In this document: piece after piece, positions 11,702-22,716 of the stretch
Numbering within the stretch: the first letter of the stretch is position 1
How the letters are laid out: the number at the start of each line of letters is the position of its first letter
Assembly (NCBI GenBank): GCA_015680685.1
Contig: MNCI01004661.1
Span: forward strand, 1,680 to 57,385
Origin: Gnetum montanum
Taxonomy: Eukaryota; Streptophyta; Gnetopsida; Gnetales; Gnetaceae
Reading direction: 5' to 3'
DNA length: 55,706 bases
Notes under the pieces: model-generated
What the model was told of the DNA's origin: nothing
The model's database searches: none
The model's input: the letters and a program-made list of their open reading frames with translations, nothing else
Position numbers and translations under genes: made by a program

Positions 11702-11985
11702 TAACTCCATGTAGGAAGCACATAATCTTGATAGTAGCTTCAAGTAAGTAGCATATGTTCTTGATGGTAGCTTTAAGCATGGACTACATCTTCTTCATGG
11801 TAAATTCAAGCAAGGAGTGTATGTTCTTGATTATGAATTCCAACAAGGAGTATATGTTCTTGATTATGACTTCAAGCAAGAAGTACACATTTTCTATTAT
11901 GACTTCAAGTAGAAAGCATGTATTCTTTAGCTGAGAATTTGAGTATGAAGCATAAATTTCTATTATGTCTCCAAGAAGGGAGTAC
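11702..11985. repeat. 33-bp minisatellite, ~8 degenerate copies
   Basis: Units of about 33 bp built on TTCAAGCAAGGAGTATATG and TTCTTGATTATGAC repeat head to tail. Because 33 is a multiple of three, the minus strand gives an 11-residue periodic peptide (xxLLEVIIKNIYS-like). No start context or extension marks it as a gene. Confidence 0.8.
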
Positions 11986-12802
11986 AAACAATATTCAAAA
12001 GGGAGAAAATGCCCTAAGGTTCTTAAAAGGGGGAAGGAAATGCCCTAGAGGTGATTGTCACAATGAGGCTAAAGTCCCAAAGATCCATGGTCATGCTAGT
12101 GTCAGGATACCACTAGTCATGAGAAGTGGTTCTCCCAAGGTATGAAGAAATCTCCCCTTGGATGCAAAGGATCAGTTGTACACTTCCACTATTATATCCA
12201 CTTTTTTGGTTCACTAGTGATTAAGACTAAGCATGGTTTTGACATTATCTCACTTGATTTTGAGCATCAAACTCCCCAAAAACAACATCACAAGACACAT
12301 TTCTAGCTCCCTGAAGCTTCCAACAACCATTCTAGCTCATAACCCAACTCATGAATTCCATTTTTATTAACTTTGAAAAAGTTTGAGAACCAAAATATTT
12401 TTAGGTATTAGAGGTGACACAAATTCTGTGTCAGCATCACCCCTCGACTACTACTCTCACATCAACTATAGTCCTAGATCATCCTATCCATGTCACTTGC
12501 ATCAAAACTATATTTTGGCGTCAACATACACCTCAAAAGATCCAAAACAATTCATCCAAGAAACTTTTTATATCACATGTATCAAATTTTGACATTTTGG
12601 CTATTTAACCTTAAGACCTAAGGGACCAAAATTTTTCTAAGTGTTGGCTAATAGTGATGCTAACAGTAATCTCAACACTAACAACATGGTCTCTACCTCC
12701 TCCATGACACATATTACATGCACTTTAACTAAAATATTAGCTTCCTAAGCTCTCCAACAATTAATTGACATTAGTTTTGGTATTCCAAATGACAATTTTT
12801 GA
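11986..12802. repeat. Left flank of E: degenerate ~200-260 bp repeat
   Basis: The motif pair ACCAAAATTTTTCTAAG-like plus GATGCTAACA/GTCAGCATCAC occurs near 12390 and 12632 here, and again near 48873, 49072 and 49285 on the other side of element E. Spacing is about 200-260 bp. Copies are poor, so I call it a degenerate array, not a clean satellite. No gene seen. Confidence 0.45.
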
Positions 12803-12807
12803 ATTTT

Positions 12808-12910
12808 TGAAGAGCGGTCAAGGTACCTCTACACCCAACCAAATGAATCATGAAGCGTTCATGCGCAATCCAGTCAAATTTCGCAAACTCTATGTCTTTC
12901 GATATACTAG
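12808..12910 (-). repeat. Terminal part of E's 3' LTR (left of F)
   Basis: GGTACCTCTACACCCAACC and TGAAGCGTTCATGCGCAATC match the start of E's 5' LTR copy on the plus strand (47880-47930). The match continues across element F at 22178, so F split this LTR at ACTAG. Confidence 0.85.
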
Positions 12911-13672
12911 TGATAAGCCGCGATATTGTGTATGCGATATCGCATTCACCACACAATATCTATAAATAAGAGGTGGTGCCCTTTGTTCAAGGTAGTTAGA
13001 CTTAGACCCTTAGCTAGATTCTTGTAGTTTTGTTATTCCAGAGTTAAAATTATTTCTGTGTGCCCGTAGTAGGAGTCATAGAGTGAATGGATCTTTATTC
13101 GAGCAATTTTTACCTAAGCACAACTTGGTGTATGGCAATAAAGATGAACTTTATGATAAACATATAGATTAAGCTAATTAGTAATTAATGATTGTTTAAT
13201 GCTTTTCTAGTTAATTAATATCTTTCTCAACCTTCAACCCCCTTAGTTAAATACACTCATTACGACCACTTCGAGCATGCGTGTAGCGCTTGGGAACCCA
13301 GTAATGATTAGTGTTTGGTAATCCTAGTAGCTTTGCACTGGTTTAGGATGTGTACGGAAAGTGGGAATGGATACTAGTGTTAGGAACATTTAGAAACTAG
13401 TTAATGAATAGTTAATGTAAGTTAGTCACTCAGTTCTCTCTCCCTTTCCCTTATTACAGAAGACATAAAAAGATAAAAAGCCATAAAAATCATATACCGC
13501 AAGCTTACTTAACCATACAACCATGAAAATACAAGTTTGGGAAGACAATGATTGATTAACCCTGAGTGTTCCATTAAGGTGCGTAAGAATTTAGTCCTTG
13601 GAGTTTGACCAGATTGCATGTGAAATGCTTGTATTCGTATGGTTGAGTGTAGGGGTACCTCACCACTCATCA
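12911..13672 (+). repeat. 5' LTR of element F
   Basis: 762 bp, TGATAAGCCGCG to CACCACTCATCA. U3 carries GATATCGC palindromes (12921-12960) directly upstream of the TATA box TATAAATA at 12961. A CGAATAAAGA/CAATAAAGA stretch follows in the R region. Confidence 0.92.
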
Positions 13673-13673
13673 T

Positions 13674-13691
13674 TGGTGCTGTTGTTGGGGA
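13674..13691 (+). other. Primer-binding site, tRNA-Asp type (element F)
   Basis: TGGTGCTGTTGTTGGGGA, one base after the LTR. Sequence after it is unrelated to tRNA, so only the usual 18-nt site is present. Confidence 0.88.
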
Positions 13692-13815
13692 CTTAGTTGT
13701 TTGTGCGCTACGTAGAACATAGGAAATCATTCATATCGTTGGAACATTAGAATGAACATTAGGATTAATCAAACGAAGACAAGACAATGGTACATTGCAC
13801 ACCGAACAAGACAAG

Positions 13816-16140
13816 ATGTCTTCTTCTTCACAGAAGAGCACTTCACTACCTAAGACTAACACAAGAGGCAATCGGCGACATAATACACATAACCAAGATT
13901 CGCAAATTCCTTAACAGTTTCATGTGGTATATACTCATCCCGATGAGTACGTACTCGATTTCACCTTTATTCTCCACCAAGACAAACAACAATGTTGGAG
14001 AGACTTGGAGGGTAACATAGTGTTGCCTCCATACCAATCAATCCCCAACATGTGCCTTCGTGCTCTCACACGAATAGGCATGCTGCTTTTATATGCAGAA
14101 TAGGTTTCATGCAATCATGACACAAGGGATTATCATCCCACAAAAGTGCAACATGAAAGGAACTTGTGACAGGAGAGATACCATACATCCTTGAAGGGTA
14201 AATGACCCCATGACGCCTTGCACGTTTTAAGCGAAATTGAGGGTGGTGAACCTATTTCAACAGGTTTCCCACAAAATGATGTTCCTCCTCCTTACAGTGG
14301 TTAGGAGGTGGTGTATCAGAACCTCCACTCCACTATTCACAACCTTGGTTCTGACACACACGAACACAAAGTGTTCAACGAGGAAACATAAACACATGAT
14401 AAGGGCAGACGTTCCAATCGTGATCATGATCGAGGCCGAGACCACCGAAGAGAAGGTAGAAAACACCATCATGACGATGGTTCTCCTTATTCTTCACCTT
14501 CATCGTCACCTTCACCCTCTCCTTCATTTTCTAGACGTAGTTATAGGGAAACCAATCATGAGGATAAGGGAAAATGAAGTGAAAGACATCGACGAGACAG
14601 TCGAGAATGAGGATGAGGGCACTCTAAGGAATCAAGGAATAGAAGAAGGGGGAGTAGGGAACTACATAGACATCATAGATGCTATGAACGAGACAATCAC
14701 GAAGAACCCCTACTCGTAACTAGAAGCATGCTAGATATAATGGAGGCCGTAAGAGTTCCAACAAGGCACCAAAAGGATAGTAGGATCAAGAGGTTAGACA
14801 TGAACAACATCCCACAATTTGAAGGGGGATATAACGTTGATCCTTAAAATCATTTACAAGCATTCCACAATGCATGTGCCTTGCAAAACATAGAAAAAAA
14901 AATGGCAAAAATTGAAGTTGTTTCCAAAGATACTAGTGAAAGAAGCTAAAAGCTAGTACCGGTCCTTAAAATTGGAATCCATTCAGAGGTGGAGTAAAAT
15001 GTTAGAACTATTCAATGATAAGTACCAAACGTACTCCTAACTGTCTAACATGTGGAAGAAAATCCAAGGATGGAAGAAAGGAAATCATGAACCCTTGGAT
15101 GCTACCATGGACCATTATTATGCATTGTTACATTATTGCCCTAACCATGGTTATTCGCAACAGGATCAACTACGCCATCTTGTGGATAGACTTAGGCATG
15201 AAACAAGAAGAACCCTTGGGACGTATGCCCAAGAAAGGTTATTGGAGCTTAGGTATCATCAAATTCATAGATTTCTAGAGCAAGTAGCCAAAGAAAAAGG
15301 TGAGCTATAGAAGAGAGAAAGTGTGGAAGAATACAACCAAGATTTTTCCCTCTGAAAAAGGGGAGTGAGATTTTGTAAGGAGGAAGAAGAGTCACCACTC
15401 GAAGAGACGGTGAATAGGAAAACTTTGCCTCTCCAAAAGTTAACAACAGAAGTATCGGCAAAGGTAGACCAAATGTGGGACTCCCTGGATAGTAGGTTTG
15501 AAACTATTCTTAAAATTGTAGAGGAGTCTAGGGAGCAAGGTAGTGACCGCGACAAAAAGAAAAAGAGAGAAGTGGAAAATGCATGTAACAAGGGTAAGGG
15601 CAAAATGGCCATCACAGAAGAGGTTGTAGATTCAAACATGGACAATGATGGTGGATCTGAGATATTTCAATATGACTATCCTAAGGGATGTTGCCCAGTG
15701 ATCTCATATCTACAAGAGTCTGGGGTGTATGCACTCAACCCATGACTAAATAAATGGCAAGCACCCTGACAGTTACCTTATCCCCAAGGTAACCCAAGGT
15801 AGTTCCACCAACCTTCAACATATTATCCAAGTGGAACTCCACCGCAACTCGTTGAGCAGCATCAACAGTGGCAATATCCACAGTCATGAGGGATGCCACC
15901 ACCAAGGCAACAATACCCCTATTGGCAACCTGACCCATATGGCTACTACGTGCAACATCCAATCTCTCCATGTGACTCTGTTAGTCACGTTACACCACAA
16001 CATCACTACCAAGCTCGTGAGTATTATAGAAATCCTTCTTCTAGAGAAGATAACCCACAAACATACCATCCTTCAAATCCATCCGTAGCTCTCACACTAA
16101 TAGCTCCATTACCACCTTCTCCGATAATGCAGGGGAAAGT
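13816..16140 (+). pseudogene. gag: gag of element F (degenerate)
   Basis: Starts MSSSSQKS and runs into a conserved N-terminal block around YTHPDEYVLDFTFILHQD (13930-13980) that is shared with H and E. The central gag domain spans about 14728-15310 (LDMNNIPQFEGGY; later GWKKGNHEPLDA and RHLVDRLRHETRRTLG), broken by a frameshift at an A run near 14895. Then come a charged segment (15365-15745), QYDYPKGCCP near 15680, and a P/Q/Y-rich tail with PPRQQYPYWQPDPYGYY (15894-15945). The tail replaces a canonical zinc knuckle. Several stops; not functional. Confidence 0.85.
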
Positions 16141-16158
16141 CCCTACTCAACCGAAGAA

Positions 16159-18612
16159 ATGCAATGCCATAAGGGTTGTGAATCCTCAACCCGCTATTGG
16201 TTTTGCAATCATATGAAGAAAAGACCCTTCTTCAAATCCAACAGTCCAACCAAGCCTTTACAACCACAAGCGGTTGAACCCTTGAACATCTCCCCATCAA
16301 ATAAGGCTTCAAAGCTCCCTTCAAACCAAACACTGAGCTCAATGCATATGGTTATGTTAACACATGTCATTACTAATTGGATTAAGGTTGGCCACCTTCC
16401 CAATAAATTCTCTAATCCTGAAAGCCCTCTAATATATCTCCAAATCGCTGGGAATGAGCCATGTAAAGCTCTTCTGGACTCAGGTTCTAGAGTCAACTTA
16501 ATATCACAAGAAATGTACAAAGCTTGGAACCTGCCTCCATTAAGGAAGAGCAATATTCGCCTAGAGTTGGCCGACCAATCCATCACTGTTCCCTTGGGAT
16601 TGATGAAGGACATTATCACCACTGTGTGTGGGTGGTCGTACCCAACTAATTTCCTAGTGATACAAGTGAATAACGGTAAAGGGGACTTCCTAATAACAAT
16701 GGGAAGGGCATGGCTAAGTACTATAGATGCATGCCTAGGAATCCGTGATCTTTCCCTGGAAATATCTAAGGAGAACACTTTTGGAAAGATTGAGAAGAAG
16801 AAGGTTCCATGCAATGCATATAGTGATACAGGGTGCAATTGCATGCAGAGATCATGGGTTGTGCAAAGTTTAGCATTGCCTGCATGCAATCGGTGTGCAC
16901 AAGACATTAATATACAAAAGTGCCTATATGTAGTAGCCACACAACAAGAAGACACCCAATGGCTGATAGCTAATCAAGAGGGCAACTCACTAACGTGCAT
17001 GGAACCAACTGAGGGAATAACTTGCGCTTACATCGAAAGCATAGATGCACTAGAGCAAGTTTGCTGCCAACTTCCAAGCCTTAACCTTGAAAACATCAAT
17101 TGGGGGAAGTTGGAAATTCCTAAAAAATTCAAACAAGAGGCCCTATAATTGAAACCATTTCCCACTGGTCTAGAATATATGACCCTTGAAAATGGAAAAC
17201 TAATAATCATCAATGTAAGAATTGCTTCCAAACAAAAAGGAAGACTGCTGGAAGTAATAAACAAGTGGTCAAAAGCCTTTGCCTGGTCATATCCCAAATT
17301 AATTGGAATAGATCCTAGGATATGCCAGCATAGGATTTACATTGACCCCTCCATGAAACCTCGAAAACAACCGCAGAGGTGATTGAACCCAAAATTGAAG
17401 CAAGTAGTAAAAGAAGAAATAGAACAGCTTCTTAAGGCTGGGTTCATATATCCCATTGCTAATAGCGAATGGGTTAGCCCTCTAGTGATCGTGCCTAAAA
17501 AGGGAGGCAAATGGAGGGTGTGCATAGATTTTAGACTGCTGAACATGACAACATTTAAGGATCACTTTCCATTGCCATTCGTTGAGCAAGTCCTAGACAC
17601 CATAGCAGGGCATCGCTATTATAGTTTTCTGGATGGCTATAGTGGATACAACCAAATACAAATAGTCCCAAAAGACCAAGTCAAGATCATGTTCACTAGT
17701 CCTTGGGGAGAATTTGTGTATAAACAAATGTTGTTTGGCTTATGCAATGCTCCTACCACGTTTCAACGCCTAATTCTAAGCATATTCCAACAGCAAATAG
17801 GGAATGGAGTGGAAGTCTTTATGGATGACTTCTCCACCTATGGAACAAGTTTTGATCAAGCCTTGGACTAATTAGAGCAAGTGCTAAAAAGATGCGTAGA
17901 AACCAACTTAAGGCTCAATTGGCAAAAAAGCCATTTAATGGTCCAAGAGGGTGTAGTACTTGGACATAAGGTTTCACATGCACAAATAGAGGTAGACTTA
18001 GATAAACATAGGGTTATCCAAGGAATCACCTATCAACCAAAAACTGTCAAATACATTCGATCATTTCTTGGACAGACTAGCTACTATAGGAGATTCATTG
18101 AGAACTTCTCCAAGACTGCCAAACTGTTGGTGGAGCTGACAAAGAAGGATGTACCTTTTGAGTGGACTAGAGAATGTGAACGAGCATTCCAAGCTTTGAA
18201 ACAGAAGCTTGTAGAAACTCCCATTCTACAAGCTCCTGACTAGTCCAAACCATTCCACATAATGAATGATGCATCTAATTATGCTTTAGGAGTTGTACTT
18301 ACATAGTTAGATGACCAAAAATGCCCTTACTACATCCACTATGCAAGTAGAAGCATCGTCGGTGCACAACTTAACTACACAACTATAGAGAAAGAATTAA
18401 TGGCTGTAGTGCTTGCACTGGATAAGTTTAGGCACTATGTGTTAGGTTACAAAGTGTTCATCCACACAAAGCATAGTGCAATCTGGTTCCTCATGAACAC
18501 GCCAATAGTTAGCCCTCATATTATACAATGGCTGGTAATCCTACAAGAGTTCGATCTAATGATAATTGATTGAAAGGGCACCAAGAACATAGTTGCAGAT
18601 CATTTATCTTGG
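16159..18612 (+). pseudogene. pol: pol of element F: protease, RT, RNase H
   Basis: A single frame is kept throughout; breaks are in-frame stops at about 17146, 17380, 17869, 18241, 18304 and 18571. The aspartic protease carries LLDSGSRVNLIS (16474-16509). A linker with YVVATQQEDTQWL leads to RT from about 17383: KGGKWRVCIDFR, FLDGYSGYNQI and the FMDD catalytic box (17818-17829). RNase H starts near 18262 (DASNYALG) and includes a TIEKELMAVV block. The first open segment (329 codons, 16159-17148) is the longest in the window. RT connects DNA synthesis to RNase H template removal; stops make this copy inactive. Confidence 0.9.
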
Positions 18613-19350
18613 TTGCGTTGGGATAGCAAAGAGGATGAATATGTAATGTTTGATCATTTTCCTAATGAAGCCCTCTTTGCTAGTGTAGTGAATAACCAAC
18701 CCACAGAGACGAGCTGGTATAGTAGTATTCTCATGTATCTCCTTAACAAACACCATAGGAGCTGGACTTTAGGAACAAATAACAGTTTCTTTACAAAGCC
18801 AAGCACTTCATGGAAATCAATGGAGAACTTTACAAAGTGTGTCTTGATGGCTTAGTTCGATGGTGCGTGCCTGAGGTAGACCAACTGAGAGTTCTCCAAG
18901 ATGCTCATTGGGCATACCGCTCTACCTGGAAACTCCGTATAGGCTACTCTCCCTATGAGTTAGTGTATAGAAAGCTTCCAATGCTTCCAATTCAAACTGA
19001 GCTCCATACACTATCAATGGCTTGTGACCTCCACCTTGATCTTGATTTAGCACAAAAATAAAGGTTGGCAACTTTAAACATGCTAGAAAAAAACCAATTA
19101 GCTGCCCTATCATCAAATGAGTTGCACAAGGCATATAATAAGCAATGTTATGACTTGAAAATTTGAAAGGTTAAGTATCAACTAGGAGATAAGGTTCTCT
19201 ACTAGAACCCCACACATGTGCCATAATGCACAAAATTTCAAACACTGTGGGAGGGACCTTACATTATTCATACAACCTTTCCTTTAGGGGCCATGACCAT
19301 AGACAAACCTAAGAGCCTTGATAAGACATTGTTAGTCAATGTGCAATAGA
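18613..19350 (+). pseudogene. int: Integrase remnant of element F, catalytic core deleted
   Basis: The N-terminal end runs to LRVLQDAH near 18905 and jumps directly to WAYRSTWKL, which in H belongs to the C-terminal end beyond the DDE core. The zinc-binding region and all three catalytic acidic residues are absent. H has GATGCTC at the left break and GATGCCCTC at the right break, so the deletion probably used a GATGC-type direct repeat. The C-terminal part continues with SSNELHKAYNKQ (about 19110-19145) and FQTLWEGPYII-like sequence. Confidence 0.82.
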
Positions 19351-19443
19351 CCAAACCCTTCCATGAACTTAGGACAGCCAATGCACATAATGCCTCTAAG
19401 AAGTGACAACCCTACTCACTCTTTCGAATCTCCTCCTCCCAAC

Positions 19444-19460
19444 TCAGTCATGGGGGAGAC
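19444..19460 (+). other. Internal polypurine tract after pol (F)
   Basis: CAGTCATGGGGGAGACA, preceded by TCTCCTCCTCCCAACT. The same block occurs after integrase in H (37253) and, decayed, in E (28715-28745). Confidence 0.65.
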
Positions 19461-20822
19461 AGCCACCTTTGCTAACCATTTGAGGCTCTCAATTTCTTTT
19501 TATGTTTTTGTTTTACAAATTTCTTTAATTTTTCTTTTTTTTTTGCAACATCGTTTATAATTTTTCACTTTTTCATTCCTTTGTGTGATTTTTTTTATTT
19601 TGTTTGTTTTTGTTTTTGTTTTTGTTCTTGTTCTTGTTTTTTTCTTTATTTTTTGTTTTTTTTTTGTTAGATTCGTCACCTAATAAGTGCTCCTGATGGT
19701 GGTATGCACTGTATTCTATGGATTGCCAATGTTTGGTTTTTTACCTTTGGGTTATAGTGTTGATACTAAGTTATGGTTCTTTTGATATAATAGGCAATGA
19801 GTTCATGTCATCCATGCATCCATGAATTTTTATGGTCGCTCTTGGCTTGAAATTGTATAGTCCCTTTCTTTAATAATAAAACTATTAACAAATTGGTGAC
19901 TGGGCATTTCTCAAACTAAGGAAGGACTCAAGGACTGAAAAGGGTGTGACTTCAAAGGGATTTTATGCATTTGTGCTAGCTATTCTCTTGGGTGCCTGGA
20001 TGTTTTCTTCTTGAGTTTTCCTTAACATTCTGATGTTGTTCCATTATTGGGAAGCTGAGCCAATAAAAATAAGTCTTTGCATGGTGTGGTTCTCATGCAA
20101 AAAAAAAAAATAGTGGAAATTCAAAGCACACTCAGACAAAATAATCATATGGGCTACAAGCACTGGTTATGGAACTAAACAAACATGTTCCCTCTAACTA
20201 AGGCCCTCTCTCACTTCCTACTTTTCCCTTTCTCATTTCCTCAGAATGGTGGTGACTCTTTAGTGGAAGCATTCTTATTACTTCAAGTGATGGATTGGTC
20301 GAGTGTATTAATGCAAATTCATTGGAAGTGGATTGTTTGAGGTTGGATTTGGAACGAGATCTCCTAATTCATAATAACCATAAATAGACAAGGGGTTGTA
20401 CACCACATTATTCTTAGGGCTCCATTCCATTCTCTTCTCCCCATCATTCTTTCTCCATTTTCCACCTCATTGCCGGTTATATTAGTCGTCTATATTTTAG
20501 TTGATGCATTATTTTCTCCTTGGTGAATTCTTGGGGTTAAGACTTTGACTCTTACTTCCAAGTAACATTTCCAGAGCCTACGAACTCTTTGAATGTGGGA
20601 TTGTCAGGGCATAAAGGGCATGAGCCTGCTTTGGGGAGGACCCATTGGCATTCCTATTTGATGCATTAGTTAACTTTTTTTCCCTTAAACATTCCCGCAA
20701 TCAACATTTTTTTAATTCATTTCCATCTCTAACATCCATTTTATCAACATTGTCATTGTTTCTTTTTCTCCATCTTTCTTATTTCTTATCTTTTTCCATT
20801 CTATCGCTACCAGAGGATCGCT
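19461..20822 (+). other. Conserved post-pol non-coding region (F)
   Basis: T-rich start, then GGGTGTGACTTCAAAGGGAT (19939), TTTGCATGGTGTGGTTCTCATG (20075) and ATTCAAAGCACACTC (20117), in the same order as I and H. No conserved reading frame. Confidence 0.7.
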
Positions 20823-20836
20823 CTTAGTCATGGGGG
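20823..20836 (+). other. PPT2 (element F)
   Basis: CTTAGTCATGGGGGCC. It lies about 535 bp before the 3' LTR; in H and E the equivalent tract precedes ORF3. Confidence 0.65.
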
Positions 20837-21369
20837 CCCTAGTCCAATTTTTTCAATTTTTCCTAACCCCTACAGCTTGGATAGTCACCAATGTTATATC
20901 TCTAGGATCTGTATCGACCATATCACAACTCAGCTAATGGACCTTACACCAGGGTAAGGTATCAACTATATGGTGATTTACTTATCCTTTCTCATATGTG
21001 ACTATGTTGTGTGTGTAAATGGGAATCATACAATGGACTAGACCTGGTGGAAACACTCAGGATGGACTAGTGCTGGAACAGTTGTGCAAGGAATAAGATT
21101 GATAGCGCGGTTATGGATGGATAACGAAAGGCGCAATCTTGGCATTGATAGCAACACATCTTCTTCTTTTCTCTCCCTCCCTCCTCTCTCAGCTGCCAAA
21201 TAAGGCTAGATGTCAATTGTGTATAGTGTTCATTGTTATAGTCATGAACACTAATATTGTCATGTATTGTAACGATTGATCCGTTCACACATCATTCCAT
21301 TTACCATTAGTTATCATTCAAGTCAATAATCCCATACCTTCTGAATATTTTGTAAAGAACTCGATGGTA
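20837..21369 (+). other. 3' untranslated region of element F
   Basis: No coding signal seen. It ends CCATACCTTCTG...AACTCGATGGTA directly before the LTR. H has an extra TTACTTAGTCATGGGGGTA at this point, so F lacks a clear LTR-adjacent PPT. Confidence 0.6.
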
Positions 21370-22172
21370 TGACGAGTCATGATATCGTGTACGCGATATC
21401 GCATCTGCCACGCAATATCGCATATGTGATATCACGTCCTGCCTCATCTTCTATAAATAAGAGGCGACGCCCTTTATTCAAGGCAATTAGACTTAGACCC
21501 TTAGCCAGATTCTTGCAGTTTTGTTATTTCAGAGTTAGAATTATTTCTATGTGCCTACAGTAGGAGTCATAGAGTGAACAAATCTTTATTCAAGCAATTT
21601 GTACCTGAGCACAATTTTTTGTACGGTAATAAAGACGAACTTTATGATAAACCTTGCAACATACAGATTAAGCTAATTAGTAATTAATGATTGTTTAATG
21701 CTTTTCTAGTTAATTAATATCTTTCTCAACCTTCAACCCCCTTAGTTAAATACACTCAGTACGACCGCTTCAAGCATGTGTGTAGCACTTGGTAACCCAG
21801 TAACGATTAGCATTTGGTAATCCCAGCAGCGTTACACTGGTTTAGGATGTGTACGGCAAGTGGGAACAGATACTAGTGTTAGGAACATTTAGAAACTAGT
21901 TAATAAATAGTTAATGTAAGTTAGTCACTTAGTTCTCTCTCCGTTTCCCTTATTAGTAGAAGACATAAAAAGACAAAAAGCCATAAAAATCATATACCTC
22001 AAGCTTACTTAACCATACAACCGTGACAATACAAGTTTTGGAAGACAATGATTAATTAACCCTAAGTGTTCCATTAAGGTGCGTAAGCATTTAGTCCTTG
22101 GAGTTCGACCAGATTGCGTGTGAAACGCTTGTATTCGTATGGTTGAGTGTAGGGGTACCTCGCCACTCATCA
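21370..22172 (+). repeat. 3' LTR of element F
   Basis: 803 bp, TGACGAGTCATG to CGCCACTCATCA. U3 has more GATATCGC palindromes than the 5' LTR (21380-21436), followed by TATA box TATAAATA at 21452. The length difference from the 5' LTR comes from this U3 repeat zone. Confidence 0.92.
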
Positions 22173-22177
22173 ACTAG

Positions 22178-22716
22178 TCTCCTAGGAAGTGAACTTTGCC
22201 CTAATAGCCATTCGTTGTCTTCTCAATTACACTTGTGATGAACAAGGTATGGTTAAGTGTAATCAAGACATATGATTTTATTATTTTATGTTTTATGCTC
22301 CTAGTGCTTAAAATAGATAATTGAAGTATTTTAATAACTAATTTAATTTAACTAATTAACTAATCTCTAACTAGTCCTAACATAAGCATATGGTCCCACT
22401 ATTCATACATGTCTTGAACCCACATATCCACTACTAGGGTTACCAAGTGCTATGTTATTAGGTGAACCAAGTAATAATGCTACTAGGATTACCAAGCAAA
22501 TAGGTGTTTATGCTCGAAGCGATCATACTTATGTGTTTAATCTATTTAGCTTAATTAATTAACTAGTCACTTGAAATTTGATTTAGCTTAATTAATTACA
22601 TAATTAATGAAAATAATGAATGCATAAATAAATCATTAATCTATCCTAAGAGCTACAAGATTCAATCAAAAAGCTCATCTTTACTACCATTCACACTAGT
22701 ATGTTCAGGTACAATA
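22178..22716 (-). repeat. Main part of E's 3' LTR, U3 end missing
   Basis: Matches 47985-48515 of E's 5' LTR block by block (AGCCATTCGTTGTCTTCTCA, ATCTATTTAGCTTAATTAA). At 22716 the match stops and ORF3 sequence begins, so the first ~310 bp of this LTR (U3 with its TATA box) and the end of ORF3 were lost in one deletion. Confidence 0.85.

Larger units (their letters stand above)
12911..22172 (+). mobile_element. Element F: Athila-like retrotransposon, integrase core deleted, no ORF3
   Basis: A 9,262-bp element flanked by ACTAG on both sides (12906-12910, 22173-22177), inserted in E's 3' LTR. Order: 5' LTR, PBS, gag, protease-RT-RNase H in one frame with scattered stops, integrase remnant, internal PPT, non-coding region, PPT2, 3' UTR, 3' LTR. 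By eye, the last ~158 bp of the two LTRs differ at about ten positions. It has neither ORF3 nor the LTR-like internal promoter. The insertion site reads continuously with the intact LTR of E at 47945-47985 once F is removed, which confirms the borders. Confidence 0.93.

Noticed and set aside
11555-11780. Minus-strand frames with Ser-Leu and His-Thr runs
   Set aside because: They are translations of the GA/GT microsatellite.
16209-16955. 248-codon open frame on the minus strand
   Set aside because: It is antisense to the protease region of F, whose plus-strand frame has clear domain motifs.
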